The notes under the pieces: generated by a model
Database searches by the model: none
What the model was told of the DNA's origin: nothing
The model's input: only the letters and a program-made list of their open reading frames with translations
Part shown: positions 47,580-55,759 of the stretch, piece by piece
Numbering within the stretch: position 1 is the first letter of the stretch
Layout: each line of letters begins with the position of its first letter
Translations under genes and position numbers: made by a program
Assembly: GCF_024723255.1 (NCBI RefSeq)
Contig: NZ_JANIAC010000001.1
Span: forward strand, 1,193,548 to 1,257,547
DNA length: 64,000 nucleotides
From: Aestuariibaculum sp. M13
Lineage (GTDB): Bacteria; Bacteroidota; Bacteroidia; Flavobacteriales; Flavobacteriaceae
Direction of reading: 5' to 3'

Positions 47580-48475
47580 TAAATGTGTTTTACAATATAA
47601 TTAAACCCTTCTAAATGTTTTATGGAATTTGCTAAGTGCTTTCTATGGCATTGATGTATATTTTTCTCAAAACAAGTAAGTGCGATACGACCTTTATTTT
47701 TTAATAATTTTAAAATCTCATATTGCTTTTCTGTTTCGTTATGCAATACTGTTTTTTTGTAATCTACAAAAAGTGCATCATAATCTGCTTGACAATTTAA
47801 GACTTGCCTTTTCTCAGATTTTATACCCACCTCAGGCATGTGTAAAAACTCAATTCCTACTCCCTCGCAAGCTGTTTTGAGTTGTGATTTACTAAAACCA
47901 TACTTCATACTAAACGAGTTTTTGCGAACATCACATAAAACTTTCACATCATTTAATATGAGCTTATTAATGTAAGTTTCCAGACTTGTACCCTCATAGC
48001 CAATAGTAAACAATACAGTATCGGTTCCAATTCTTTTTTGAGCTGCTACTTTTTCCAATTCCTCGTCATTTAATACCTCTTTAACTATAGTACTTTTGGT
48101 AGCATAGAAAGGATAATTCTGATAGGTGTATTGTATTAATTCTTTGGAATTTAAATTGCTAAATTTCTCTTTTACACAAAGTATCGCCGCCTTATCTTCT
48201 TGTTTTAAAGCATTAAAATAATCCAAATCATCTATACATTCCCAATTATTGTCTGAATCTTTTACGAGGTTGTATTTGGTAAGCGTACGTAAATCGGCAT
48301 TAGCTTGAAATGAAAAACAACCAAACTTATAAGGCACAAAATCGTAGCTCTTGTTTGCCTGCTCCCTAGTCAGTAAGAATAATAGCTTTTGTAAGCTTAA
48401 CTTCTCAAGCTTACCATTATTAAACGCCTGCAATAACGCTAAAACTACTTTCCGTCTATAATACATTCCTTTCAT
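47579..48475 (-). CDS. Panacea-like/DUF488 fusion protein in the restriction locus
   Basis: A 298-residue two-domain protein. Residues ~1-110 resemble the Panacea/DUF4065 winged-helix fold known from antitoxins: LSLQKLLFLLT, then PYKFGCFSFQANADLRTL. Residues ~150-298 are a DUF488 domain with LFTIGYEGTSLETYI, VLCDVRKNSFSMKYGFSK, GIEFLHMPEVG and the CFEKNIHQCHRKHLA metal/active-site-like Cys-Cys-His-Arg set. DUF488 proteins have no settled biochemistry but occur in DNA modification and defence contexts. It is first in a unit with the 270-residue protein and hsdR, with its own promoter (48499-48506). DUF488 part sure, Panacea part moderate. Confidence 0.85.
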   Translation of the reverse strand: MKGMYYRRKVVLALLQAFNNGKLEKLSLQKLLFLLTREQANKSYDFVPYKFGCFSFQANADLRTLTKYNLVKDSDNNWECIDDLDYFNALKQEDKAAILCVKEKFSNLNSKELIQYTYQNYPFYATKSTIVKEVLNDEELEKVAAQKRIGTDTVLFTIGYEGTSLETYINKLILNDVKVLCDVRKNSFSMKYGFSKSQLKTACEGVGIEFLHMPEVGIKSEKRQVLNCQADYDALFVDYKKTVLHNETEKQYEILKLLKNKGRIALTCFEKNIHQCHRKHLANSIKHLEGFNYIVKHI

Positions 48476-48498
48476 TTACTACTATTTGTTTCAACCTG

Positions 48499-48506
48499 CA
48501 AAGTTA
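48499..48506 (-). promoter_or_regulatory. Promoter -7 element for the DUF488-accessory-hsdR unit
   Basis: Minus-strand TAACTTTG fits TAnnTTTG, giving a leader of about 17 bases before the ATG at 48475. No -33 TTG is at the usual distance, so an activator or the repeats at 48541-48627 may matter. Confidence 0.65.
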
Positions 48507-48540
48507 CATATTTGTTTTGTCACTTGCTTTTTCCACTTTC

Positions 48541-48627
48541 ATCAAATACCCATCAAATAAAAAACTCTTATTTTAAAGGGCTTACAAAGCTTAAAACCAC
48601 CATCTATCAAATAACCATCAAATAAAA
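48541..48627. repeat. Repeated 22-bp motif upstream of the DUF488-hsdR promoter
   Basis: Two near-identical 22-bp copies (48541-48562 and 48606-48627, one difference) each contain ATCAAATA twice with an 11-base period. They lie between hsdS and the promoter at 48499 in otherwise non-coding DNA, in the place of an operator. Confidence 0.7.
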
Positions 48628-48635
48628 TTTTACAC

Positions 48636-49820
48636 CTACACCACTACTTCTTTGTTGGTTAACTCACCTGTAAATGCTTTTTGTAAAATTGAGTTTCTAA
48701 GTTCTTCTAGGTTAGTTAATTTTCGTTGATAATTTAATTCTATCTCCTTAAGTTCCTTATGCAAACTTTCAATATCTTGATAAAACTTTTCCTGCTCCCC
48801 AAAAGACGGGTAACTAATTAACTGCTGCTTAAATAACTTATGTGTTATATCTGGTTGAGCTGCCTTTGAAGCAAGTGAAACTATTTTTTTTCTAAAATTC
48901 TCGTGTTGAAGCCACCAAAATAGAAAGTTTTTAGATAAACCCTTAACGGGTTCAATCTTAAAGGAATTATTATGTAAAATCCCCCTCCTATTCCTAAAAA
49001 CCAAACCTAGAGAACCTGTTCGGGTATAAATTAAATCATCCAAATCCACTTTAGAATTTTCAGGATAACCATTTTCTGAAACATATTGCTCTTCAGTACT
49101 ATTCTTCAAATCTTTGATTCTAAGCAATGGTAAATTACTTTTCTCTACTAGTAAATGTTTTGTTTTTGCATTAATCGCAAGTCCTTGATACAAAGAACAT
49201 ACTTCGCCTAAAGTTTTCTCCTCCCAACCATCACCTGTTTGGCTAAAAATCTGGTTAAGTTTAGACTGAAACAACTCCTTAGCGTTTTCTATATTTCGCT
49301 CTATATTAGCTTTGGCTTGGTCTATAGCAGCAAAGGTTTTATCTAAAATAGCTACGATTTGTTGTTGTTCTTCTAATAATATTAACGGAAAAGATAAATG
49401 CTTGATAAATGGAAGTTTTACTCCCTTTACAGTCAAGCCTGTTCCAGCTTCAATAATATCATTTGAAATACTCTTAAACCACCAAAACACATAACTTGGT
49501 AACACATTATTTTTTCTTGGAATTACTCCTTTTAAATCTTGATTTATTGCGGTATTATGGCTAAGCATGCATACCTTACCTAAACCAACCCTTGTAGCTA
49601 TTATAACATTACCCTCAGGAATAATATTTGTAGAACTATTTTTAACCCCTTCCTCAGTAATAGTTAACTCTGTCTTATCTAGAAATTCTGAGTTCATATC
49701 TCTAACTGTAGCCCAAGGAAATTTTCCTCCATAGTATTTCTTATTTGCCTTTGAAGGAGTTCCTCCTCCAACTATATCACAAACAGAACCAAGGCTTACA
49801 AAACTCCACCTCTCTCTCAT
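48636..49820 (-). CDS. hsdS: Type I restriction-modification specificity subunit
   Basis: A 394-residue HsdS with the two-half arrangement. Target recognition domain 1 covers about 1-150 (SLGSVCDIVGGGTPSKANKK), the central conserved helix follows (EEQQQIVAILDKTFAAIDQA), TRD 2 covers about 200-350 (WEEKTLGEVCSLYQGLAI) and a second conserved helix ends the protein (LRNSILQKAFTGEL). It sets the bipartite DNA site for both modification and cutting; the site cannot be read from sequence. It overlaps hsdM by 4 bases (translational coupling). Confidence 0.95.
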   Translation of the reverse strand: MRERWSFVSLGSVCDIVGGGTPSKANKKYYGGKFPWATVRDMNSEFLDKTELTITEEGVKNSSTNIIPEGNVIIATRVGLGKVCMLSHNTAINQDLKGVIPRKNNVLPSYVFWWFKSISNDIIEAGTGLTVKGVKLPFIKHLSFPLILLEEQQQIVAILDKTFAAIDQAKANIERNIENAKELFQSKLNQIFSQTGDGWEEKTLGEVCSLYQGLAINAKTKHLLVEKSNLPLLRIKDLKNSTEEQYVSENGYPENSKVDLDDLIYTRTGSLGLVFRNRRGILHNNSFKIEPVKGLSKNFLFWWLQHENFRKKIVSLASKAAQPDITHKLFKQQLISYPSFGEQEKFYQDIESLHKELKEIELNYQRKLTNLEELRNSILQKAFTGELTNKEVVV

Positions 49821-51271
49821 ATCAACTCCTTAATAGATTTCAAAATGGTATTGGTTTCAACATCTAAAGCTTCCATCTCCGCTAAAATAACCTCTGGGGT
49901 ACGTAATGGTGCTTCTTCAGGTGTATTGGGGTTTTTAACACTTAAATCAAAGGTGGTTTCGTCTATTTCAGCAACTTTTAAATTCCATGACTGCCCTGTC
50001 TCTGGCTTTGACTTTTGAAGCTCTACAAACGCCTCTAAATCCTTATCATTTAATGGATTTGTTTTACCCATATTACGCCCTGGATCTAACTGGTAATACC
50101 AAATGTTTTTAGTTGGTTCGCCTTTATCAAAAAACAGAACAACGGTTTTTACACCAGCCCCTAAGAAGGTACCAGACGGCATATCTAAAATAGTATGCAG
50201 ATTACAGGTTTCTAAAATAAGTTTACGCAACCCTATTGAGGCATTATCGGCATTACTTAGCACGGTGTTCTTAATAACTATAGCCGCACGACCACCTGTT
50301 TTTAGACTCTTTAAAAAGTGCTGCATAAACAAGAAGGCTGTTTCTCCTGTTTTAATATCAAAGTTTTGCTGTACTTCTTTACGCTCCTTACCTCCAAACG
50401 GTGGATTCGCCAGAATAACATTAAAACGGTCTTTCTCCTGAATATCGCTAATACTCTCCCCAAGGGTGTTAGTATGGATAATATTAGGCGCCTCTATACC
50501 GTGAAGAATCATGTTCATGATACCAATAACGTATGCTAAGTTCTTTTTTTCCTTACCATAAAACGTGTCTTCCTGTAAAGTTTTCAGATTCGTAGTGGTT
50601 TTATCCATCTTCTGGTACATGTACTCATAGGCTTCACATAAGAAGCCACAAGAGCCTGCTGCACCGTCGTAAACCGTTTCGCCCATTTGTGGATTAACCA
50701 CCTTAATCATGGCTCTAATTAGCGGTCTTGGGGTATAGTACTGTCCACCATTACGCCCTGCATTCCCCATGTTTTTAATTTTGGTTTCATACAGGTGACT
50801 TAATTCGTGTTTGTCTTTAGTACTGCGGAATGGTAATTCATCGGCATACTCTAAAATCTCACGCAGGTTGTAACCACTTTGAATTTTATTTTTAAGCTCT
50901 GAAAAGATTTCACCGATTTTGTATTCTATGGTCTGTGCACTATCCGCTGTTTGTTTAAATTTCGCTAAGTAAGGGAATAAATCACCATCTACAAACTGTA
51001 CTAAATCTGGCCCTGTTAATGCCACATGATGATCTACTTTACCTTCGGCATCTTTTGGCATCGCCCAACTTGCCCAACGGTACTTTTCATCTAAAATAAA
51101 ATTGTACTCCTTCCCCATTAAAGCTGCTTCATCAGCTTTGTCTTGCTCCAACTCATCAAGGTAACGTAAAAACATAACCCAAGAGGTCTGCCCTATGTAA
51201 TCTAACTCGCTATCTGCACCAGAATCCTTATACAGGATATCATCAATATTTTTAAACGTTTGCTCGAACAT
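49817..51271 (-). CDS. hsdM: Type I restriction-modification DNA adenine methyltransferase subunit
   Basis: A 484-residue HsdM, the N6-adenine methyltransferase subunit. The N-terminal helical HsdM_N region is present (residues about 1-140), then motif I-like YDGAAGSCGFLCEAYEY and the catalytic motif IV NPPF (ILANPPFGG). It protects host DNA at the HsdS site. hsdS overlaps it by four bases. A terminator-like hairpin (51307-51328) and a homing endonuclease remnant lie just upstream, leaving about 30 bases for a promoter, so the origin of its transcription is unclear. Confidence 0.96.
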   Translation of the reverse strand: MFEQTFKNIDDILYKDSGADSELDYIGQTSWVMFLRYLDELEQDKADEAALMGKEYNFILDEKYRWASWAMPKDAEGKVDHHVALTGPDLVQFVDGDLFPYLAKFKQTADSAQTIEYKIGEIFSELKNKIQSGYNLREILEYADELPFRSTKDKHELSHLYETKIKNMGNAGRNGGQYYTPRPLIRAMIKVVNPQMGETVYDGAAGSCGFLCEAYEYMYQKMDKTTTNLKTLQEDTFYGKEKKNLAYVIGIMNMILHGIEAPNIIHTNTLGESISDIQEKDRFNVILANPPFGGKERKEVQQNFDIKTGETAFLFMQHFLKSLKTGGRAAIVIKNTVLSNADNASIGLRKLILETCNLHTILDMPSGTFLGAGVKTVVLFFDKGEPTKNIWYYQLDPGRNMGKTNPLNDKDLEAFVELQKSKPETGQSWNLKVAEIDETTFDLSVKNPNTPEEAPLRTPEVILAEMEALDVETNTILKSIKELI

Positions 51272-51300
51272 TCTTACATTTTTAATTAAGGTTCTAAAAT

Positions 51301-51328
51301 AAAAAAAAGGCAGCTATTACGCCGCCTT
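51301..51328 (-). terminator. Terminator between the GIY-YIG gene and hsdM
   Basis: On the minus strand an 8-bp stem (51321-51328 with 51307-51314, one G-U pair) with a 6-base loop is followed by eight T. It is 30 bases before hsdM. Confidence 0.7.
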
Positions 51329-51347
51329 AATTCACTAATATTATTAA

Positions 51348-52010
51348 CTATTTATATTTCCAGATAAAACCACCACTATGAGGTCGTTCACCTCTACAAC
51401 ATCGTGCTATACACGTTTTGCTTACACCAGTCTTTTTACTAGCTTCAGCCACTGACTGAAACTCCGCTAATGGCTTTCCGGCTAATGAGTAAAGAACAAC
51501 TTTCTTTTTACGCAAGTCCTTAATCTTGATATAAGGCACTTTAAAATCATAACTTCAGTAATACCCTTTACAGGTTTTATTTTGTCCTGTACACGCATTA
51601 CCAATTGATGTTTTAGATACATTTATTGCATTAGCTGCATTTTCTAAACAGTCATAAGTATTAATTAAACTACCGTCTTTGGCATCATACTGATATACCG
51701 TTTTTTTAAACCCACCACCTGCATCGGCGTTATAGCCTTCATCTTTAGCATTAAACTTTAAAACGTACTGTTTTTCCTTTTGTGCTAATTCATCTGTAGT
51801 ACTAGCTGTATCGACTTGTTCCCAAGTAAATGCACTTGGACCATAAGTGGCTATAGCCTCATGAAACCTATTGGATTCCCCTCTGATAGCGCGTTCTTCA
51901 TGGTCTAGCCTACGTTGTTTTAGAGAATTGGTTGTGGCGCCTATGTAATGTTCTCCAGTAACCTTACATTTAGCTATATAAATAATTCCTGCACTTTTTT
52001 TCTTCTTCAT
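51348..52010 (-). pseudogene. GIY-YIG homing endonuclease with NUMOD1 repeats, broken by a TGA codon
   Basis: One 221-codon reading frame. Residues ~8-95 are a GIY-YIG nuclease (GIIYIAKCKVTGEHYIG, LKQRR, KEKQYV, GYNADAGGG); then a NUMOD1 helix-turn-helix repeat (TVYQYDAKDGSLINTY, CLENAANAINVSKTSIGNAC), and a second NUMOD1 repeat (VVLYSLAGKPLAEF, SVAEASKKTGVSKTCIARCC). A TGA at 51555-51557 sits between the repeats, exactly where GYYW would be expected: the next in-frame codons read SYDFKVPYIKIK. So a Trp codon (TGG) seems mutated to TGA. The first 151 codons could still give a nuclease with one binding repeat. It is a free-standing homing endonuclease beside hsdM. Confidence 0.85.
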
Positions 52011-52130
52011 TTATCATCTACAATAAAAAAAATTACATCGTATCTGTCTAAATGTTATAACACATAACACCCTTACTGATACTTTTGTTCTGTTGCTTAG
52101 TTACGTTCCTTCAAACCAAAAAAGGCAGGC

Positions 52131-52198
52131 TAGGCAGGTCATTATTACCAAACTTTTTTAAACTTCATTATTTTTAAACTAAAAAAACAACCTGCCTA
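52131..52198. repeat. Inverted repeat with 9-bp perfect arms between the VapE and GIY-YIG genes
   Basis: TAGGCAGGT at 52131-52139 and ACCTGCCTA at 52190-52198 flank 50 AT-rich bases; a further GGCAGG precedes the first arm. It resembles dispersed CCTGCC-type intergenic repeats of Flavobacteriia, but could be a terminator hairpin for the VapE gene or a replication-related structure. Confidence 0.6.
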
Positions 52199-52215
52199 TC
52201 TTACCCTTCTTACCT

Positions 52216-53337
52216 CTATTTTAATCTAATCACACTGTACTTTTTAGCTCCACTAATTTTTTTCTCACTAAATCCTTTAGCTCTCAAAACTTTACCTAAA
52301 GCAACATTATTAAGTAAAACTGGAACAGAAGACTCCTTTTTTATATAAGCTATTATTTCCGAGGCGTTCATATATTCAACACTATTGGTTTCAGAAACAC
52401 TAGGCTTTCTAAAATACATATCCAAATACTCCTCTTCAGTAGACAGTTGTCTAAAATTAGCATTATTTTTCTCCAAAAGTTGGATTTCAGTATTATCAAA
52501 CCAATGCTGAAAACCACTATCCAAAAGAGCTTTAGCCTGAGCATAAACCATATCTAAATCAACCTGATGTAGATAATCTATATTTTTAACCTCAAAAACT
52601 AAAAACCTACGATTACCAGTTGTATCAACTAAAATTTTTGAATTATTCGTACTTCCAACAAACGAAGCTCTTCTAATATAATTTTCAGAAAACTGGGCAT
52701 ATGCTCTACGCTCTGAAACTTTATCTTTAGTAATTAATTCTTTATAAAATTCAATTTGAGTATTACTGTATGATGCCATTTCATCCATGTTTATCAGGAT
52801 ATTATCACAAAGCCGCAGCATCGAATCCTTATCACCTGGCTTTATTTGACTTGAGGTCACATAATCATGCAAATCCATAGGTATTAATTTTAATAACCAA
52901 GTTGTTTTACCGCAGCCTTGCGGACCTACTAAAATAAGGGCTGTATGATTTATATCTTTGTCATTTATGGCACACGCCAACGTGGCTACTATCCATTTCC
53001 TTAATGCCTTTTCAAATAAAGCATCATCATGAGTACTAACAGTTTTCGCCAATTGAGATATATAATCTGTTTTGTTATCCCACGCAGGTAATTTGCTAAA
53101 ATAATCTTTAATAGCATTAACCTCTGGAACAAAATCAGATTCCAACAATTTTTTTAAGTTAGCAAATGAAATGGATTTTCCTTTATGTTGTAATTCTCTG
53201 TAAATAGAATTTAAATCAATTTCCCTTAGGATTTTAAACTCCGTTTCTTTCTTTTTTTTAAACAGAATTCTATTCTTTACCACATCTTTGGTAAAGTCGT
53301 ATCCCTTAACAAGATACTTTTCTACTTCTTTAAACAT
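52216..53337 (-). CDS. VapE-family replication helicase/ATPase without primase domain
   Basis: A 373-residue protein of the virulence-associated E family (phage and satellite replication ATPases). It has Walker A GPQGCGKTTWLL near residue 135, Walker B ILINMDEM, the sensor-like ASFVGSTNN and the arginine finger region DTTGNRRFLVFEV, then a helical C-terminal end. Related proteins usually carry an N-terminal primase domain of about 300-400 residues; here only ~110 residues precede the ATPase. It probably drives island replication. A promoter lies at 53460-53492, with a leader of about 115 bases. Confidence 0.88.
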   Translation of the reverse strand: MFKEVEKYLVKGYDFTKDVVKNRILFKKKKETEFKILREIDLNSIYRELQHKGKSISFANLKKLLESDFVPEVNAIKDYFSKLPAWDNKTDYISQLAKTVSTHDDALFEKALRKWIVATLACAINDKDINHTALILVGPQGCGKTTWLLKLIPMDLHDYVTSSQIKPGDKDSMLRLCDNILINMDEMASYSNTQIEFYKELITKDKVSERRAYAQFSENYIRRASFVGSTNNSKILVDTTGNRRFLVFEVKNIDYLHQVDLDMVYAQAKALLDSGFQHWFDNTEIQLLEKNNANFRQLSTEEEYLDMYFRKPSVSETNSVEYMNASEIIAYIKKESSVPVLLNNVALGKVLRAKGFSEKKISGAKKYSVIRLK

Positions 53338-53459
53338 TTTTAATAATTTAAAATAAGAAGTGTCGGATGCAGCATTTTACTGCATTTTATAAGTGAGAGC
53401 TTAATGTAATGTGAAGTTTTTTTTAAAATTAATGTCTGAGCGCTCTTCTTAACATTTTG

Positions 53460-53492
53460 CAAATGTAAATATTTTGTTTAATAAAATGCAAA
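53460..53492 (-). promoter_or_regulatory. Promoter with -33 and -7 elements for the VapE gene
   Basis: Minus-strand TTTG (53489-53492) and TACATTTG (53460-53467) are 21 bases apart. The -7 element lies in the palindrome ACATTT-TGC-AAATGT (53452-53466), so a repressor could sit on it. Start of transcription is about 115 bases before the VapE ATG, an unusually long leader here. Confidence 0.65.
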
Positions 53493-53623
53493 TAAAATTA
53501 AACATTTTTTCAAAAAAAGTAGATTTGAGGCTTAAACCCTAGGAAAATAGGCCTTTTTCAGTGGTTTTTTGATAAAGCTGAAACCGTCTCAAAAGCTTGG
53601 TTATCCAAAATACAGCATAACAG

Positions 53624-53875
53624 CTAATCTATTAGTATGTTAAAATGAAAGTAGTAATAGGCTTCGCCCTGAATAACAAACACCGTTTTTAAATTAGTAG
53701 ACAATTTAATCAGCTCTACTTCTACGATGTCTCCAGTACGAAGTTCGCCAACATCTGTTTTAAGCTGAACCCTAAAAGGCGTCTTTAATTCAATAATTTT
53801 ATTTAGATATGTCACAACCAAAATAGAATATGGTGACGCATATTTTAAAAGTTCAGCTAATTCATTTCTGTTCAT
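53624..53875 (-). CDS. Small protein of the replication block, unknown function
   Basis: An 83-residue protein with no recognised family. The first 20 residues look helical (NELAELLKYASPYSILVV), the rest is beta-rich with alternating charged strands (LRTGDIVEVELIKLS, TVFVIQGEAYYYFHF), resembling an SH3- or OB-like barrel. It lies 7 bases after the DUF3871 gene, so it is the last gene of the ATPase-DUF3871 unit. It could be a small nucleic-acid-binding or inhibitor protein, but nothing proves it. Confidence 0.65.
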   Translation of the reverse strand: MNRNELAELLKYASPYSILVVTYLNKIIELKTPFRVQLKTDVGELRTGDIVEVELIKLSTNLKTVFVIQGEAYYYFHFNILID

Positions 53876-53882
53876 TTAAGTA

Positions 53883-54857
53883 TTATAAATTATTCAAGTA
53901 CCAATTGGGCGTTTTGTTTTCTATAGATATGCTTAGTTCTTTCACAAACTCGTAGGCAGAAACACCGCGCTCCAAAAAACTATCTATGTAACTAGACTTA
54001 TTGGCCTCGGTAAGCAGGTTATATAAATTCCACAGACTAATGCTGCCGTCCTTACTTCTTGAAAAGTTTTCACAGGTATAATACTCTTTAACAACCGTAT
54101 TAATCTGACTATCATTCAAGGCTAATGGAAATACATTATTATGTTGCTTTTTATCCAAATACTGTAACATTCTAGCACGACCTATAAAATGAGCAAACTG
54201 CCTTTCGGATAACCTATACCGTGCCATTCCTGTCATTACATCTAAATGCTCCTGCATAGAATATGTTTGAAACACTTCTGCAATATGCGTTTCTAAATCA
54301 TCTACAGAACCTACGCGTATTTTATCAGCTAAACCATCGGTACTCACACATGTATTTGTGCATACTTTATTTCTGAAACCTATAAACAACTTAAACTTCT
54401 CCAAACTTTTCTTAGCATAAAGATTTTCCTGATTATAAGCCCTAACACCACCTGCTGACAAACAAAGTGTATTACCATTTATGGTTTGCGTAACAGATGG
54501 TATATTCACCACAAAAGCACAACGTTCATAGTAAATCGTTTTTTCATGATCTAAAAGCTCTTTAACAGGTTTACCAATAGCAGATGGCACACGTCCTTTG
54601 ATAATATGTGACACACGAATATCTGGACTCTTTATATCATCTGTCGGATAGTACTTTTTAAGTAATTCAATAGTTTTACTTATAAACTGATAGTGACTAA
54701 TCGTTACTTCATTATCCTTACTAAATACAGGTATGGTACATTCGTTCTTTAGATGCTCTAAACTTACTCGCTTTGTATTTGCTTCTATAAATGGTGATGC
54801 TACTGTTACGACATCATTTTCATTTATGACTTGATTATTCCTTTGAATCAGTTCCAT
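53883..54857 (-). CDS. DUF3871-type protein of mobile elements
   Basis: A 324-residue protein resembling DUF3871, a family found next to ATPase and VapE genes of Bacteroidota integrative elements. There is no catalytic motif visible; segments such as SHIIKGRVPSAIGKPVKELL, YERCAFVVNIPSV and LSERQFAHFIGRARMLQYL are the best-conserved-looking parts. Its start overlaps the ATPase gene end by 23 bases, showing coupled synthesis. A role in replication or its control is inferred from the neighbours only. Confidence 0.75.
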   Translation of the reverse strand: MELIQRNNQVINENDVVTVASPFIEANTKRVSLEHLKNECTIPVFSKDNEVTISHYQFISKTIELLKKYYPTDDIKSPDIRVSHIIKGRVPSAIGKPVKELLDHEKTIYYERCAFVVNIPSVTQTINGNTLCLSAGGVRAYNQENLYAKKSLEKFKLFIGFRNKVCTNTCVSTDGLADKIRVGSVDDLETHIAEVFQTYSMQEHLDVMTGMARYRLSERQFAHFIGRARMLQYLDKKQHNNVFPLALNDSQINTVVKEYYTCENFSRSKDGSISLWNLYNLLTEANKSSYIDSFLERGVSAYEFVKELSISIENKTPNWYLNNL

Positions 54858-55704
54858 GTTTTACGATTTTATCTTCGGTTATAATTTGATTTTCAAGCTC
54901 ACGTTTCTTGTTGAGAATTAGAGGATACAACTCTTCTTTTAAAGCAGGATACTTGTTATAAATATGCTTTAGCCCTTCAAGCGTAGTACATTCTTTTATC
55001 TCGTTGCTGGATAGTTCCTTTAAAGAATTTAGGTTACTCCACTGCACTAATTTTTTACCAGTAGCTTTTCCTATTAAAAATTCAGGCTTATCAGAAAACA
55101 AACCTGTTCTGTCCTTGCTTGTTCTTGCCATGTGCTTGTCGTTAATCAACTCAAAGAACAGTGTTAATTCATAGTCCAACCCCTCTCTTGTAATAGGCTT
55201 TAAACCATGTTTTACCACTTTAGTTTTTCCATTTGAACCAACATCCATAGCATAATCTATCTTGCTTCGCACAGTTGTTATCATGTGACAAGTAGCATTC
55301 AGTATAGCATCAACAAACGCTTGATGACGTGGCGTCACTAAAGCCCAGTCTTGAAAACGCCCCCCTAATGATTCATGTATTTGAAGGCATCCTCCTGTAC
55401 CTTGCCATTCCTGGCTTACACTATCAATAATTACCACCTCCATATCGGCTTTCTCACAGGTTTTAATAGCCTCTATATAACGTTCTGGACTGTAAGGTTC
55501 ATTTAATGCTAAAACATTATAATTACCAAGGCTTGAGTATAGATTTGCCGAACCATTTTCAGTATCTATTACGGCTATTTTTGTCCAGTCTTCAGTTATA
55601 CCATAGGCTAAAAGCAAGGCTGAATACGTTTTCCCAGTTCCACTGGCACCTGAAATTCCGATACGAAGCTTAACATCTTCTCTTTGTGCAGTTTTTAAAT
55701 TCAT
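54835..55704 (-). CDS. RecA-like phage-type nucleotide-binding protein (Sak4-like ATPase)
   Basis: A 289-residue ATPase with Walker A GASGTGKTYSALLLAYG at about residues 18-34, VIDTENGSA (switch-like), Walker B EVVIIDSVSQEWQG and a HAMATYPE-like central region. This pattern is that of phage AAA_24/Sak4-type RecA-like recombinases, which anneal single strands with an SSB. It ends overlapping the DUF3871 gene by 23 bases. A terminator stands between it and the 115-residue gene upstream. It probably serves recombination-dependent replication of the island. Confidence 0.85.
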   Translation of the reverse strand: MNLKTAQREDVKLRIGISGASGTGKTYSALLLAYGITEDWTKIAVIDTENGSANLYSSLGNYNVLALNEPYSPERYIEAIKTCEKADMEVVIIDSVSQEWQGTGGCLQIHESLGGRFQDWALVTPRHQAFVDAILNATCHMITTVRSKIDYAMDVGSNGKTKVVKHGLKPITREGLDYELTLFFELINDKHMARTSKDRTGLFSDKPEFLIGKATGKKLVQWSNLNSLKELSSNEIKECTTLEGLKHIYNKYPALKEELYPLILNKKRELENQIITEDKIVKHGTDSKE

Positions 55705-55724
55705 CTTTTTTAATTTTAATTCAT

Positions 55725-55750
55725 AAAAAAAGGAGCCGAATTAGCTCCTT
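55725..55750 (-). terminator. Terminator after the 115-residue gene
   Basis: A 7-bp stem (55730-55736 with 55744-55750, AAGGAGC/GCTCCTT), a 7-base loop and a T run on the minus strand (55725-55731). It separates the 115-residue gene from the ATPase gene, or makes the first gene more abundant. Confidence 0.8.
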
Positions 55751-55759
55751 GTACTTAAG

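Noticed and set aside
44302-51271. BREX, DISARM or a similar multi-gene defence system
   Set aside because: Only hsdM, hsdS and hsdR-type genes plus the unknown pair are present; no PglZ, BrxC, DrmA or related genes were recognised.
51555-51557. Selenocysteine or programmed read-through at the TGA in the GIY-YIG gene
   Set aside because: No selenocysteine insertion element was seen, and the expected residue is Trp by NUMOD1 pattern; a nonsense mutation explains it more simply.
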